A stretch of 64,000 nucleotides of DNA from Cornus controversa. Taxonomy: Eukaryota > Streptophyta > Magnoliopsida > Cornales > Cornaceae. The translations under genes were made by a program, and so were the position numbers. The notes beneath the pieces were generated by a model. It was not told the origin of the DNA and did no database searches. It worked only from the letters and a program-made list of their open reading frames with translations. Shown in pieces: positions 35,355-46,181 of this stretch. Position 1 is the stretch's first letter; every line of letters begins with the position of its first letter. The DNA is taken from assembly GCA_026545225.1 (NCBI GenBank), contig CM048846.1, positions 50,770,270-50,834,269 of the forward strand, read 5' to 3'.

Positions 35355-37427
35355 GTTACTATTCACGGCAATTGTCCAAACTTCGATTCGATATAATTTC
35401 TTCGTTTTAGATCGGAATTGAGTGTGATTTTTTTTTAAATTGAGTATTTTTGGATTCTCTATCCAATGGTGTAGGTCTCAACTTCAGATTCCAAACACAT
35501 GAAGTGTTGAGTCTTGGAAGTTGGTGTTTCATGAATGTGTGGACGAGTAAACCCCCACTAAGGTGATATGATTTGATGCAAGGCCCATTGGGATTGCATG
35601 AGTGTAGTATATATTGTTCATGGGGTTGAGTGAACGGGTTCACACTCGGGATTCGGGTCAGTCCGGGGGAGTCCCAGCGGTCCAGATTATGGAGCGTGAT
35701 AGCATGGTATCAGAGCGTAGTACCTTATCGTGAGTAAAGAGGGTCTATTGGGACTAATGGACTGGTTAACCTCTGATTTCCCGGGAGTCGGGAAATCGGA
35801 GCATTACACAACCCATCCCAGGCTTCCCAAAGCCCAAGCTATCTCTCACCACAATCACTCACACTCCCCCTATCCAAAGTATCCCAATACTTGGACTATA
35901 CATAGTGATACTAGAGTTAATTCAATGTAATGAACAACAACTCTTCAAGCTTTGATTATTTATCTTCAAGGTCGATTTGTAAATCTTCAAGCTTTGATGG
36001 TTAGTCTTCAAGGTCCAAACTGATAATGACACGGACACTTGACTTCTTGGCAGATAAATGACATTCGAACTCTTGCAATGATAGGCTTCAATAAGTACAC
36101 CCTTAAAGTGTAGCTACAACGAATTTGTAGAAGCCCGCTCTATAAATGAATCTTGTTCTTAGCTTCTTGAAAAATCATTCAGCTAGGAATTTACTCCGGA
36201 CAGTGGTCCTGGTATTTCTTTGTCTTTGTACCTGTTTTTAAAATGGACACAATTGCAACTAGAGTAGAAATTAGTAGCACAAGCAGTTCAAAATATAAAG
36301 AGCATGAACATAATAAAACATTAATATTTTAAGACAAACAAATCAGCAATATAATTCAATACAAATAGCCCACTACTTCAGCACATTTAAGTCCACAAAT
36401 TAGCAATACAAAAATTCTAGAATCAGGGAAATTAGAATCCCAAACAGTAATATTAAAATTCTAGAATCAGCAATATTCAAATTCCAAAATTAGTAAAATT
36501 TGAGTTTTAGAAATCAGCTATTTAGATCAATAAATTCAGCAACACTAGTTCATCAACACACAACAATGATTCCAGCAATTTTAGAACACGAAAATCAAAT
36601 TATGGCATATCAAATACAGAATAAATTCGTGCACCTGTGATTTATGTGTGTCAACAACAAAGCCTTAACAAGTGCGCTTATGAGTGTGAGTGAATATATG
36701 TAGTCAACCATTATAGATCATTTGATATGTAAAATTGAAAGATAGAAGTATGAAGAGATTTATTCCAATTTTATGAATCTATTCAAGTGACTGAGTTTCA
36801 ACTAATGAACCCAAGAAGAACTATGAATGATAACCCAGTAGATGAAACCAATAATAAAGACCCAAAAGACAGAACCACAATTGAAGTTGGGATTCTTTTT
36901 AGAGAACCAATGAAGCTGAGATTCCATGTTCTGAATCTATGAAGCTGAGGTTTGCATATACTGAATCAACAAATAAGATGAACATTTGAAGAACCGTGAA
37001 AGAAATCCATTACCAAAGTCTCATCTTGAATCAGCATGAATGACAGGACTTAGATAGAGATTCAGTTTGTAATGGCGAAGATGACTGGACTGCGCTCATC
37101 TAACGATGCTGGAGATCATAATTCTCATAATTGTTGTTGTCGGCGATGAAGCTCCACCCGATCTGCAGTCATGGAGTCACGGTCCTCTTCCATAGATTTT
37201 TTGAACCGAGAGCAAGACAAGCTCTCTCTATATCAATGCTTCAATCTCATGTATACCCAATCTCATGCCTTCTCTACCTGTATTTCTTCTCTCACTATAT
37301 CTCTCTCTCACTCACTTACTCTCTTATCTTATTCTTTCCAGCGACTCACCCTCTCCTTTAATCAGCCAAGAAAGAGACATTTTATATCATAATCTTTTTC
37401 TTTTTCTTTTTTATTTCATTTTAATAA

Positions 37428-37462
<35 letters not shown>

Positions 37463-37724
37463 AATGGAAACCCTAGTAACTTTTAGATCCCAAATTGCCC
37501 CTGCACCAATCTTGCCCTAATCAACAAAAGAAAATTCCCAATTTGTCCTTCTTTAAGAATTTTACAGAATTGCCCCTGCAAATTGATTATTGCAAATACA
37601 TGAAAAAAAATAATAGAGCGAGGCAATTAATTAAATCATAAATTTATGTGAAATGACACTAATGCCCTTACAGATCCTTTTGACATTAAAACTTGGGCAA
37701 ACACACTCATGGGCTGGACCATCA

Positions 37725-37807
37725 GGTTCCTTTTTCATTCATCTTGTTTCGAAATATCCACTTGGAGCCAATAATATTCTTCTTGGTTGGCTTGGGCTTA
37801 AGAGTTC
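37725..37807 (-). pseudogene. N-terminal fragment of the copia RT
   Basis: Minus-strand reading gives RTLKPKPTKKNIIGSKWIFR, then NKMNEKG. This is the conserved start of copia RT. The chain continues across the solo LTR at 32572 and is joined upstream, across the decayed Tekay-like element, to IIAMQEEFLQIEKIDT at about 41150. Confidence 0.85.
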
Positions 37808-38984
37808 TAGAGACCGTGACCAATTTTGGTCGATTGTGCATTTTTCGCATAATAATTGCCATAAATGCATCTTGAGTGGCGTTTGACATGTTTTGAGTGT
37901 GGAGAACATGTTTGGGAAGTGTTTTAAGGGTTTTGGTAAGTTTTTGGAAAATTTGTAGAAGTTTGACTTTTTGGTCAAACCGGGGCTCGGGATGAAGACT
38001 TAAGTGGGCCCGGGAATCCAAAAAATTTATGAAAATATATATTTTTTGGAATGGCTTAGATGAAATTTTTAAAGGGTTAAGGAAGTGATTTTGAGGCTGT
38101 AGGAGTTTTCGGAATAAAAACGGAGGCCGAGAGGGTACGTTAAGTGGCCCGGGAGCATTTTAGTCATTTTCTGCTCCAAGATATTATATTTATCAATTTT
38201 CAGAGATATTTTAGCCATATCTCACAGATCTTTATCTCTCTAAAATTCTCCATCTTCATAGCTCTCCCTTCTCTCTATATTTCGGACACGTTCGGCTTGG
38301 ATTCAAGAATAAGAGAGATACGTAGGGGACGGCTAGGGCTTCCATTTGAACCGATCATCTTCGTGGTTCAACAAGGTAGACATCACTGGAAATTTGGTGA
38401 AGTGCTTGGAAAGCTTTCAAAATTGAGGTAGGGGTTCTCCTTCTCATTTATTTGTCGATTCTAGGGTTCGAGTGAAGCATTGAGAGCTAAGGGTGTGTAT
38501 TGCATGATTTAGAGTGGTAAAAGGGGTCGAATGTGTTGTATTTTTACTTCTCTTTAACCTCTAGTGAGCAATAGATATGTATATGGTAGTATACATGGTA
38601 TAAAGGGTGAAAGTGTGAGAAATATTAGCATGTATGCTTATATGCTAGATTTTGTGCACATACGTGAAAATGTGATATATTGGACATGTATGTATAATAT
38701 GTTGTTATGTAAATTAAATGCATGCTATCTTCATATAGAAAATTTGTGCATTGGTGAAGCATGACTAAAAAGTGCTTGAGCAAAGTTTATGAGCATATGT
38801 AGATGGTATGCTAGGTTTCACATGTATAGGTAAATATATGTGTGGTTTTGTGGAGATGGAAATGCATGCTATGTGTTTTATTAATTAGCTTGTGCCTTGT
38901 GAAGCATGAAATTAAATGCTAGATTGTTATATGTTCAAAATGTATATATGGGGCCATTGTGAGGAAACGGGGAAGTGTGGTTAA

Positions 38985-39247
38985 ATTACCTAAAGTAGGT
39001 CAATACTTGGTTATGGGTGTAGTTGTGAAGTGGTCAAATCACCTTGGAGTAGGTAAATACTCGGTGATGATTCCAAAATGGCCTATTCACCTTAGAGTAG
39101 GTAAATACTCGGTGATGATGGTCTAATCACCTTGGAGTAGGTAAATACTCGGTGATAAATTCTAAAAAGGGGCCAAGTCACCTGGAGTAGGTAAATACTC
39201 AGTGACGGGGGTCTAATCACCTTGGAGTAGGTAAATACTCGGTGATG
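38985..39247 (+). repeat. Hairpin minisatellite
   Basis: Six units centre on TTGGAGTAGGTAAATACTC. Stems are ATCACC/GGTGAT in most and GTCAC/GTGAC in one, so an A-T pair is replaced by a G-C pair at the same stem position. Confidence 0.8.
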
Positions 39248-39372
39248 GTGTTGAAATCGTGTGGGAGGCGGCTCAGGTCACATAGTTGGTAAAAATCATG
39301 TTAGGGTATCGGGTTGAGTCTGAGAGGGAGACAAGTGTATGATTTTGCTTACGTTGTTATTTGTAAAGCATA

Positions 39373-39423
39373 AAAGTGAATCACTCATTTCCATGTTTTA
39401 CATAGAAATGAGTGATTCACTTT
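39373..39423. repeat. Perfect 19-bp inverted repeat at a deletion junction
   Basis: AAAGTGAATCACTCATTTC (39373-39391) and its exact reverse complement (39405-39423) flank 13 bases. Other LTRs of this type have about 1 kb, including the near-palindrome array, at this place. Only the right arm has a counterpart in the LTR tail at about 40825. Confidence 0.85.
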
Positions 39424-39973
39424 GAGGGGTCCATTGAGGTTAGTATGGCTTGTAGTGGGCGTACATATGTGTACATTTGAAAAGTATGCTTCCGCGAGAT
39501 ATAAGAGATAGGAAAGGTTCGTTAGGGTTAACGGACGGGTTCACCTATGGTTTTTGGGACTCAGGAGTAGGGGCATGGCAACATGGTATCAAAGCTTGAT
39601 ATCAAGGTGAGATCGGTGTTGGAACAGTTCACGTGGTTGAGTGAACGGGTTCACACTCAGAATTTGGGGTTGGCCCAAGGGAGTCCCGGTAACTTGAATT
39701 TCGGGGCATGATAGAATGGTATTAGAGCATTAGGTTTGAAAACCTAAGGACGAAAGGCGAAACTTGATTTAGTAATCACTTGAGGTTAAGGATCGGAATG
39801 TAAGGGTTCGGACTTAGGGTGTACAAATTGTTTACGTGTAACGTGATTATATGCTTACGCTTTCATAATATGCTTTTATGGATTCAACTAAAATGGCTTG
39901 TGTAAACATTGTGATAATAGTGTGAGAATGTAAATTCTTAGTCTTAAAATTTTCTTATTGTTCATATAGCAAA

Positions 39974-40590
39974 ATGCCTCCAAGAAGAGCGCGAGACATA
40001 GGCGTTGATGCTCCTTAGGAGCCAACTGATGGAACACAATTTATGCGTGACATGACGGACACTATGAGAAAAATGGCTAGGGAAGCTAGAGAAGAGGAAG
40101 TACAGGCATTACCTAAGGTTGCCTTGAGCCTACAGATGGTGGCTATGAAGGAATATGTGAAATTTAAGCTGCCTACCTTTGATGGGGCACGTGACCCATT
40201 AACGGCAAATAATTGGATTGATCAGACTTATAAGCTCATGGTTACCCTTGCAATCGATGAGGATCTGAAAGTGGGAGTGGCAGTGCTTCACTTGTTAGGA
40301 GAAGTGAATCGATGGTGGCAATTCATTGGGAATGTCCACAACACTGAGATCATGGATTGGGAAACCTTTAAAGGGGTTATTTTTTGACAAGTTCTTTCCG
40401 GCTTCGGTGAGGGACCGGATGACATAGGAGTTTATGTACCTAGTTCAAGGGGATCTAGATGTTATGGGGTATGAGACCAAGTTTACATCCTTGGCTCGCT
40501 TTGCCCCAAAGATGGTGATGAATGAGGAATTGAAAGTGAAGAAATTTGTGAAAGGGATGAAAACCTCTATCAGAAAGAGGGTGTCCATGT
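39974..40590 (+). pseudogene. Tekay-like gag fused to an LTR tail
   Basis: From ATG 39974 (MPPRRARDIGVDAP, then a stop) the capsid-like part runs QFMRDMTDTMRKMAREAREE, LPTFDGARDPLTANNWIDQ, EVNRWWQFIGNVHNTEIMDW. After a frameshift near 40386 it continues with FDKFFPASVRDRMT and YETKFTSLARFAPKMVMNEE. The frame ends in SIRKRVSM and runs straight into LTR sequence (GATACTTGTTCGATGCATTG) at about 40590. No protease, RT or integrase remains. Confidence 0.8.
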
Positions 40591-40601
40591 TTGATACTTG
40601 T

Positions 40602-40652
40602 TCGATGCATTGAAACTTTGATGCATCAAAATCATCACTTTGATGCATCAAA
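40602..40652. repeat. Near-palindrome array H (core GATGCATC)
   Basis: Three copies (TTCGATGCATTGAAA, TTTGATGCATCAAAA, TTTGATGCATCAAAG), followed by TCACTATTCACAACA. Confidence 0.78.
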
Positions 40653-41130
40653 GTCACTATTCACAACATACTTCGAAATTTACCCAACTTTAATATGGCA
40701 TAACTTTTTCGTTTTAAATCAGAATTGAGCGTGATTTTTTTTAAAATTGGGTACTTTTGATTCTCTATCCAATGATATAGGTCTCATTTTTAGGTTCCAA
40801 TCACACAAAGTGTTGAGCCCTGGAAATGAGTGATTCACTTTTAGGGGCTCATTGAGGTTAGTATGGCCTGTAGTGCACGTACATACATGTACATTTAAAA
40901 AGTATGCTTCTATGGGATATGAGAGATGGGAAAGGTTTGTTAAGGTTAACAGATGGGTTCACCTTCAATTTTTGGGACTTGGGAATCGGGGCATGACAAC
41001 ATGGTATCAAAGCTTGATATCAAGGTGAGATCAGTGTTGGACAGTTCACGTGGTTGAGTGAACGGGTTCACACTCGAAATTCGGGGTTGGCCCAGGGGAG
41101 TCCCGGTAACTTGAAATTTGGGACATGACA

Positions 41131-42300
41131 AGATTCTAGGTATCAATCTTCTCAATTTGAAGAAATTCTTCTTGCATTGCTATTATCCAATTAAGGTCAT
41201 CATTTACCTCGGAGTAGCGTTTTGGTTCAATTGAGGATAGCATAGCAAACTGACTATGTTCATCCTCAGCTACAGGTGGTAATGCCTTCTTCTTTGCTCT
41301 TGTGAGAGCTCTTTGTTCATTGTTTTCCAAAATATTTTCTTATTGGACTTCTTTTTGTAGATTGGATGAGTTAGGTTGCCCATTTTCCTTTTCTATTTCT
41401 AGAGGAAGATCTTCTTTGGAGTCTTCCTTTGAAGTGGTGCCCTCTTCATCAATCTTCACATGAATGGATTCCACCATTTTCTTAGTTCTCAAGTTATAAC
41501 ATCTGTAGGCTTTGCTTTTTGTAGAATATCCCAAAAAGATGTCTTTATTAGCTCTTGCATCAAACTTTCTCAGATTATCATGGTTGTTGTAGATAACGCA
41601 TTTACTTTCAAAAATTTTGAAATAATGTACAGTTGCAGATCTCCCAAACCATAAGTCAAAAGGTGTCTTTGTTGAATTTGATCTCATGAGAGCTCTATTG
41701 ATAATATAGACCGATGTGTTTACCGTTTCTGCCCAAAAACCCTTAGATAGATTCTTCTCAAACAGAAGTGTTCTGCCCATTTCTTGAACTGTTCTATTTC
41801 TTCTTTCAATTACCTCATTTTGTTGAGGTGTTCTAACTGCTGAGAATTCTCTCTTGATTCCCTTTGAGTCACAGAAATCACTGAATTCTTTCATGATGAA
41901 CTCAATTCCAAAATCAGATCTAAGTCTTTTAACGCTGCAACTTTTTTCACTTTCAATAAGGGTAAGAAAATTTTTGAAATGAATTATAGCTTCAAAATTT
42001 TCTTTCACAAAATAAATCCAAGTCATTCTACTATAATCATCAATGACAAGCATAAAGTACTTGCTACCACCTATACTTGTGGTCCTCATGGGTCCACACA
42101 GTCCATATACATAATATCAAGTGGTTGAGAATTATTCACTTCCTTTGTTTGAAAGAGATTTTTGTCTGCTTACCTTGTTGGCAAGCATTGCATACTTGAT
42201 TTTCATTCAGAGACAAATTTGGAAGACCTCTAACAGACTTATGCTTGATAAGATTTTTTATGTTCTTGGAATACACGTGCCCTAACCTTTTATGTCAAAG
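41131..42300 (-). pseudogene. Copia integrase
   Basis: A zinc-finger remnant at about 42150-42290 includes CNACQQGKQTK. The catalytic core lies in the frame 41340-42089, open for 249 codons: VIDDYSRMTWIYFVKE (first Asp), RSDFGIEFIMKEF (second Asp), SAVRTPQQNEVIERRNRTVQ (Glu). It continues with AETVNTSVYIINRAL, TPFDLWFGRSATVHYFKIF and NKDIFLGYSTKSKAYRCYNL. The DDE residues are intact, making this the best preserved copia domain. The frame continues in 41136-41330 after a stop, to the RT junction. Its normal role is cDNA insertion. Confidence 0.88.
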
Positions 42301-43078
42301 TGTTAAATTTTCCATGTTAGTGAAATTGCAAATAGTGTGTGAGGAGTCTTCATGAATAATGTAGACATTTTCTGAAGTTCTACATGCAGCAAAAAGAGTT
42401 TTATCGGATTGTTTATCAATAACATTGCAGTTTTCTTTGTCAAAATTTACTAAGCTACCAGTGTCAAATAATTGACTCACACTCAACAAGTTATGCTTTA
42501 AACCCCACTACATAAAGCACATCACTTAGCATAAGCATTTCTTTGGTTTCAGGTATTGGGTTTTTTTCTATAATTTTTCCTTTCTTATTATCTCCAAAAA
42601 TAAATGAACCACCATCAAAATTTTTAATGTTAGCAAATTTGGTCTTATCTCTTGTAATGTGCCTAGAACAACCACTATCAACATACCACTTGGTATTGAC
42701 ATTACAAGCTTTCAAGGCAGTGTAGACAAGCATGCTTACAGAGTTCAATTTCTTAGAAATCCATATCATTTTAGTTTTAATCAACCCTTTTGAAGTTACA
42801 GGTGCTCTATGCATGTGTAGATCTGTCTTTCTAACATATATGGGTTTCAGCTTCACATAATTGGGACATGCGATTCTAGCAGATGCATTCTTAATCCTAG
42901 ATTGATGATAAGCATTAAATAGAATTTCATATTTTGGTCTACTAGCTACATCAACAACAGAATATGAAGCATATATATTACCATTCTCAGCTCTAACAAA
43001 GATTGAGTGGAATTTGTTTGATTGCACCTGAGTGGCTTTGTCGTCAAAGCCAATATCTATTTTACCCAATTGCTTCAT
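42301..43078 (-). pseudogene. Copia aspartic protease region
   Basis: The frame at 42491-43078 contains KWYVDSGCSRHITRDKTKF, the DSG active site of copia protease, followed by FIFGDNKKGKIIEKN. After a frame change comes MLSVSQLFDTGSLVNFDKEN (42295-42489), the link to integrase. The protease cleaves the polyprotein. Confidence 0.85.
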
Positions 43079-43326
43079 AAACTTTTCCTATATCTCATGC
43101 ATCTTTTGAGATCTCTCCTCAAAAAATGAACTCAATTCTAGTTTGCACCTTTTGGTGCTCTAATTTGGTTTTTAAGTCATGTGTTTCATTAGATAGCACA
43201 CAATAAGTGAAATAGCACATAACGTAGACAATTTTACCCTTAAGTGCTTCAAAAGCAACTCCTTTGACTTTTGCAGCTCTAAGTTGGCCCTTTTCGATTG
43301 CTTCTTTTGTTCACTACACTTTTGTG

Positions 43327-44379
43327 TCAACATTCACATTCAGCAAGGACTTCATCAACATCGGGTTCTTCTTTACCCTCAGAATCTGAACTAGCCACAT
43401 CTAATTCTTGAAAGGCCATAAACAAGCATGCCTTTTTATCATTCTCATCTGATGATTCTTGTTGTTCTTCTTCTGAGCTTGAATCCCAACCAGAGTAAAA
43501 TGTCTTTTTCTTGCCATTTCCTTTGTACTGCGGAGCACCGAACTTCTTGTGTTTTTGTTTCTTGGGAGCAATTGGACAATTAGCTATGTAGTGACCTTGC
43601 TTTCCACATACAAAACAACCCTGTCCTTGCTGTTGCTTAGCTTTTCTCCTCATCTTGAATTTTTTGAACTTTCTTGCTATGTAAGCCATTTCATCTACAG
43701 AGTCATCAGAATTTGATTCCTTTTATGTTGGAACCTCCACTTCTTTGGCTTTTAGAACTGACTCCCTCCGTGTTTGAGTAGGAAGTCCAATTCTCATCTC
43801 ATAAGTTGTGAAAGATGACTCCAGCTCATCAATGTTGAGTCTAGAGATGTCTTTGTCTTCTAGAATGGTGACCTTGGGATTGAACCTATCAGTCATAGTG
43901 CGCAGTATCTTTTTACACACCACTTTGTCTTCAATCTGTTCACCCAGGGCCCTCATGTCATTTACAATCTCTTTGACTCTGAAGAAGTAATCTACCACAT
44001 TTTCTCTTTTGTACATCTTAAGACCATCGAACTTGACTTAATGAAGTTGAATCTTATTTTCCTTGATAGTGTTGCTTCCTTCATGTGCAGTTACAAGTGA
44101 ATCCCAAATTTCCTTTGCACTTTTGCAATTTTTAACTCTTGTGAATTTTTGCTTTCGCAATGATTTGTATAAGGCATTTTTAGCCTTCCCATCGACTGAT
44201 TTAGCAATCTTGTCAACTGCCGAGGGGTCGGCAGAATCAAGGATGACAACCCCATCTAATGTAGCATACCAAACATTATAAGAGATGGACAGTAAGAAAG
44301 CCTCCATTTTAATCCTCCAAGTGTCAAAGTTGGTGTCGTAAAAAATAGGAGCCTTGTGAGTGGAACTATCTTCAGCCAT
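43327..44379 (-). pseudogene. Copia gag with one zinc knuckle
   Basis: The start at 44379 (MAEDSSTHKAPIFYDTNFD) follows the PBS by about 45 bp. The capsid-like part includes TWRIKMEAFLLSISYNVW and KFTRVKNCKSAKEIWDSL. Two stops (44038 and 43723) interrupt a frame that otherwise stays in register to 43327, through YEMRIGLPTQTRRESVLKA. The knuckle CFVCGKQGHYIANC has intact C-C-H-C spacing, followed by basic and then Glu/Ser-rich stretches. Between 43079 and 43326 the link to protease is broken and unidentifiable. Confidence 0.85.
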
Positions 44380-44426
44380 ACTTAGAATCTTTACTGTCAG
44401 TGGTTAAACCAAGAAATGCAGACTTG

Positions 44427-44440
44427 TGCTCTAATACCAA
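44427..44440 (-). promoter_or_regulatory. Copia primer binding site, initiator Met-tRNA type
   Basis: On the minus strand TTGGTATTAGAGCA lies next to the 5' LTR end, with one base between. It differs at one position from the usual TGGTATCAGAGC. Confidence 0.8.
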
Positions 44441-44441
44441 T

Positions 44442-45750
44442 TGAGGAACCTAGAGGGGGAGGGGGTGAATAGGTTCTTCGATTTTTCTTCCTAATACTGC
44501 AAGTTTAGTTAGCACATACAATCACACAATTATGGACACACAGATTTATAGAGGAAAACTCCAAGGTGGGCTAAAAAACCTCTTCGAACTGGGCTCCACT
44601 ATGTCTGAAAGGGTAGTATAGTAATCTTCCAATCATTCTTTCACTCACCCAACTCACCACATTGTCACTCCAACTCTCAACCCAGTTCACAGCCTCCCTA
44701 GGCCTGAACCACTCTCACCAATTCTCACAACAACTTTTCCACTCTCAACCCAGCCCAGGCTTCCTAAAGCCCAAGCTATCTCTCACCAATCTCACCACAA
44801 TCACTCACACTCCCCCTATCCAAAGTATCCCAATACTTGAACTATACATAGTGAAAGTGGAGTCAGTTTGATGCAGTAAATAGCAAGTCTTCAAGCTTTG
44901 ATAGTAAGTCTTCAAGGTCCATCTTGATAATGATAAAATGGCCACTCGATCTCTTGGTAGATAATGACACTTGAATTATTCAAAGATAGGCTTCAATAAG
45001 TTCACCCTTGGAGTGTAGCTGCAATGGACTTGTAGTAGAACACTCTTTCAAGGAATCCCGTCCTCGACTTCTTGAACAACCATTCAATTTGGAATTCACT
45101 TCAGCAATTGAGAACTCCATGATCTGATTTTGCGATGAGAAGAACAGAACCATGCAATGTGAAGAACAGAACCTCGTGATTATGAAGAACAGAAACTCGC
45201 GATCTCTTCTCTCTCTCTCTCTGGTTCAAAACTCTTTGTATCAATCGCTAATCTCACACCACTGTGTATGCGCTTCTCTCATGCCTTCTCTCACTTTCCC
45301 TTTTCAATTTCAGCTTTTTTTATATATATATAACAGCCGAGAAAGATGATATATATATCACCTCTTCATTTTTTCTTACATTGTGCACTCATCACTCTTC
45401 TGTATATCTCTATATATGCACCGAATGATAGTGAATGCCCACACTTCCTTATGAATTTATTTATTTATTTATATGTCCACCCTTTAGGGTTTCATTTGAC
45501 CTAACAAACTAATTTACAAAACTGCCATTTTTATAAACAAACCAATTTGCCCTTTAAATTGAAATGCCCAGAACGTCCCTGTAACTAAGTTAGAGCATAT
45601 ATATGAAAAAATATAATGAAGTAGAATAATTAATTAAATCATAAATTAAGGCTAGTAGATGAATTTAATGTAAAGTTACAATCATGCCCCTACAGATCCT
45701 TTTGACACTAAAATTTGGACAAACATACTCAAGGGCTTCCCGGACCATCA
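44442..45750 (-). mobile_element. Copia 5' LTR with a 1.1-kb internal deletion
   Basis: It has the same ends as the 3' LTR but is only 1.3 kb. At about 45103 it jumps from sequence matching 6790 to sequence matching about 7935, so the AATCAGCA repeat tract is lost. CCATT follows at 45751-45755. Confidence 0.85.
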
Positions 45751-45755
45751 CCATT

Positions 45756-45925
45756 ACGATTTATCATAATTCCAAGTTAAAATGGAGGCCAATTTTAGTG
45801 CGATTACGATTATCCTACGAGACATCTATGATTACTCGTAATTTATGATTAATCGTAACCTCAATTACGATTCTCTATAATGAGTGATATGATTAATCGT
45901 AATTTAATTTACGATTAATCTTATT
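45756..45925. repeat. Near-palindrome array I, right part (core GATTAATC)
   Basis: Seven or so copies, for example ATGATTAATCGTAAC, ATGATTAATCGTAATTT and TTTACGATTAATC, with arms TTACGA/TCGTAA instead of TTTCGA/TCGAAA. Confidence 0.78.
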
Positions 45926-46002
45926 GTGGGGCAAACTCATGAAAATTGAGGTTAGTGTTAAAGTACATATAAACCCTAATGAGGGACTCACTTGTATTAG
46001 TT

Positions 46003-46042
<40 letters not shown>

Positions 46043-46181
46043 CATACATTGTATGTATGATTATGATTATGTTTCCGTGATTATGAGATTTCGAATTAAT
46101 TAAGAGAGAGGTGACGGTTCACATTCAATCACCCTCATTTCCCTTGCTCTTAGCCGAGTGTCGAAAATTGGGGTGTGACAC
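45756..46181 (+). mobile_element. Right half of the outermost gypsy-type LTR, with array I
   Basis: This continues the sequence interrupted at 6060. Copies of the type TTACGATTAATCGTAA fill 45756-45925. A TA microsatellite lies at 46003-46036. The LTR ends in AATTGGGGTGTGACA at 46181. No PBS is evident right after it. Confidence 0.65.

Larger units (their letters stand above)
32874..35808 (+). mobile_element. Solo Tekay-like LTR G (2.94 kb)
   Basis: It starts TGTAGAGACCG and ends GGAGCATTACA, with a perfect CAACC duplication (32869-32873, 35809-35813). It is homologous along its length to solo LTR C at 16384. It contains a TC-rich stretch at about 33258-33300, hairpin repeats at 34018-34325, near-palindrome array G, and a PBS-like TGGTATCAGAGC at about 35706, roughly 100 bp before its end. 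Confidence 0.9.
32573..37724 (-). mobile_element. Solo copia LTR inserted in RT, itself interrupted
   Basis: TGATGAACCTAG at 32573 and GGACCATCA at 37724 are the ends of the same LTR family as the host copia element. GGTTC duplications flank it (32568-32572 and 37725-37729). Removing the nested gypsy solo LTR leaves about 2.2 kb. It lies in the same orientation as the host element. Contents: TC-rich tract at about 37290-37330 and a TA microsatellite at 37431-37459. ORFs at 37131-37486 overlap in three frames and are shadows. Confidence 0.88.
37808..41130 (+). mobile_element. Decayed Tekay-like element: LTR, gag, LTR tail
   Basis: The 5' LTR (37808-39713) begins TAGAGACCGTGACC, having lost its TG, and ends GGGGCATGATA. 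A PBS of the type TGGTATTAGAGC lies at 39717-39728. Gag follows at 39974-40590, and then a fragment of the 3' end of an LTR (about 40591-41130, ending GGGACATGACA). All of pol and most of the 3' LTR are deleted. Target duplication is unclear: TTCT occurs on both sides, but the ends are damaged. Confidence 0.75.
6061..45750 (-). mobile_element. SIRE-like Ty1/copia element, interrupted by nested insertions
   Basis: Both ends carry the same LTR family (TGAGGAACC ... GGACCATCA in plus orientation) with a perfect CCATT duplication outside. Reading on the minus strand the order is 5' LTR (44442-45750), PBS, gag, protease, integrase, RT, RNase H, polypurine tract and 3' LTR (6061-8201 plus 30759-31120). 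Integrase before RT is the copia order. Three insertions break it: a Tekay-like element in the 3' LTR, a solo LTR of its own family in RT, and a decayed Tekay-like element between integrase and RT. Stops and frameshifts run through the coding region. The SIRE/Maximus assignment is inferred from RT and protease wording. Confidence 0.85.

Noticed and set aside
37131-37486. Three overlapping ORFs of 73-76 aa
   Set aside because: Three frames over one TC-rich stretch of a copia LTR. The equivalent LTR segment elsewhere (about 8040-8130) is not open in the same way.
13995-40652. CRISPR-like regular repeats
   Set aside because: Copies of the 16-mer are degenerate, occur in both orientations and have homologous, not unique, spacers. 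They lie in plant LTRs.
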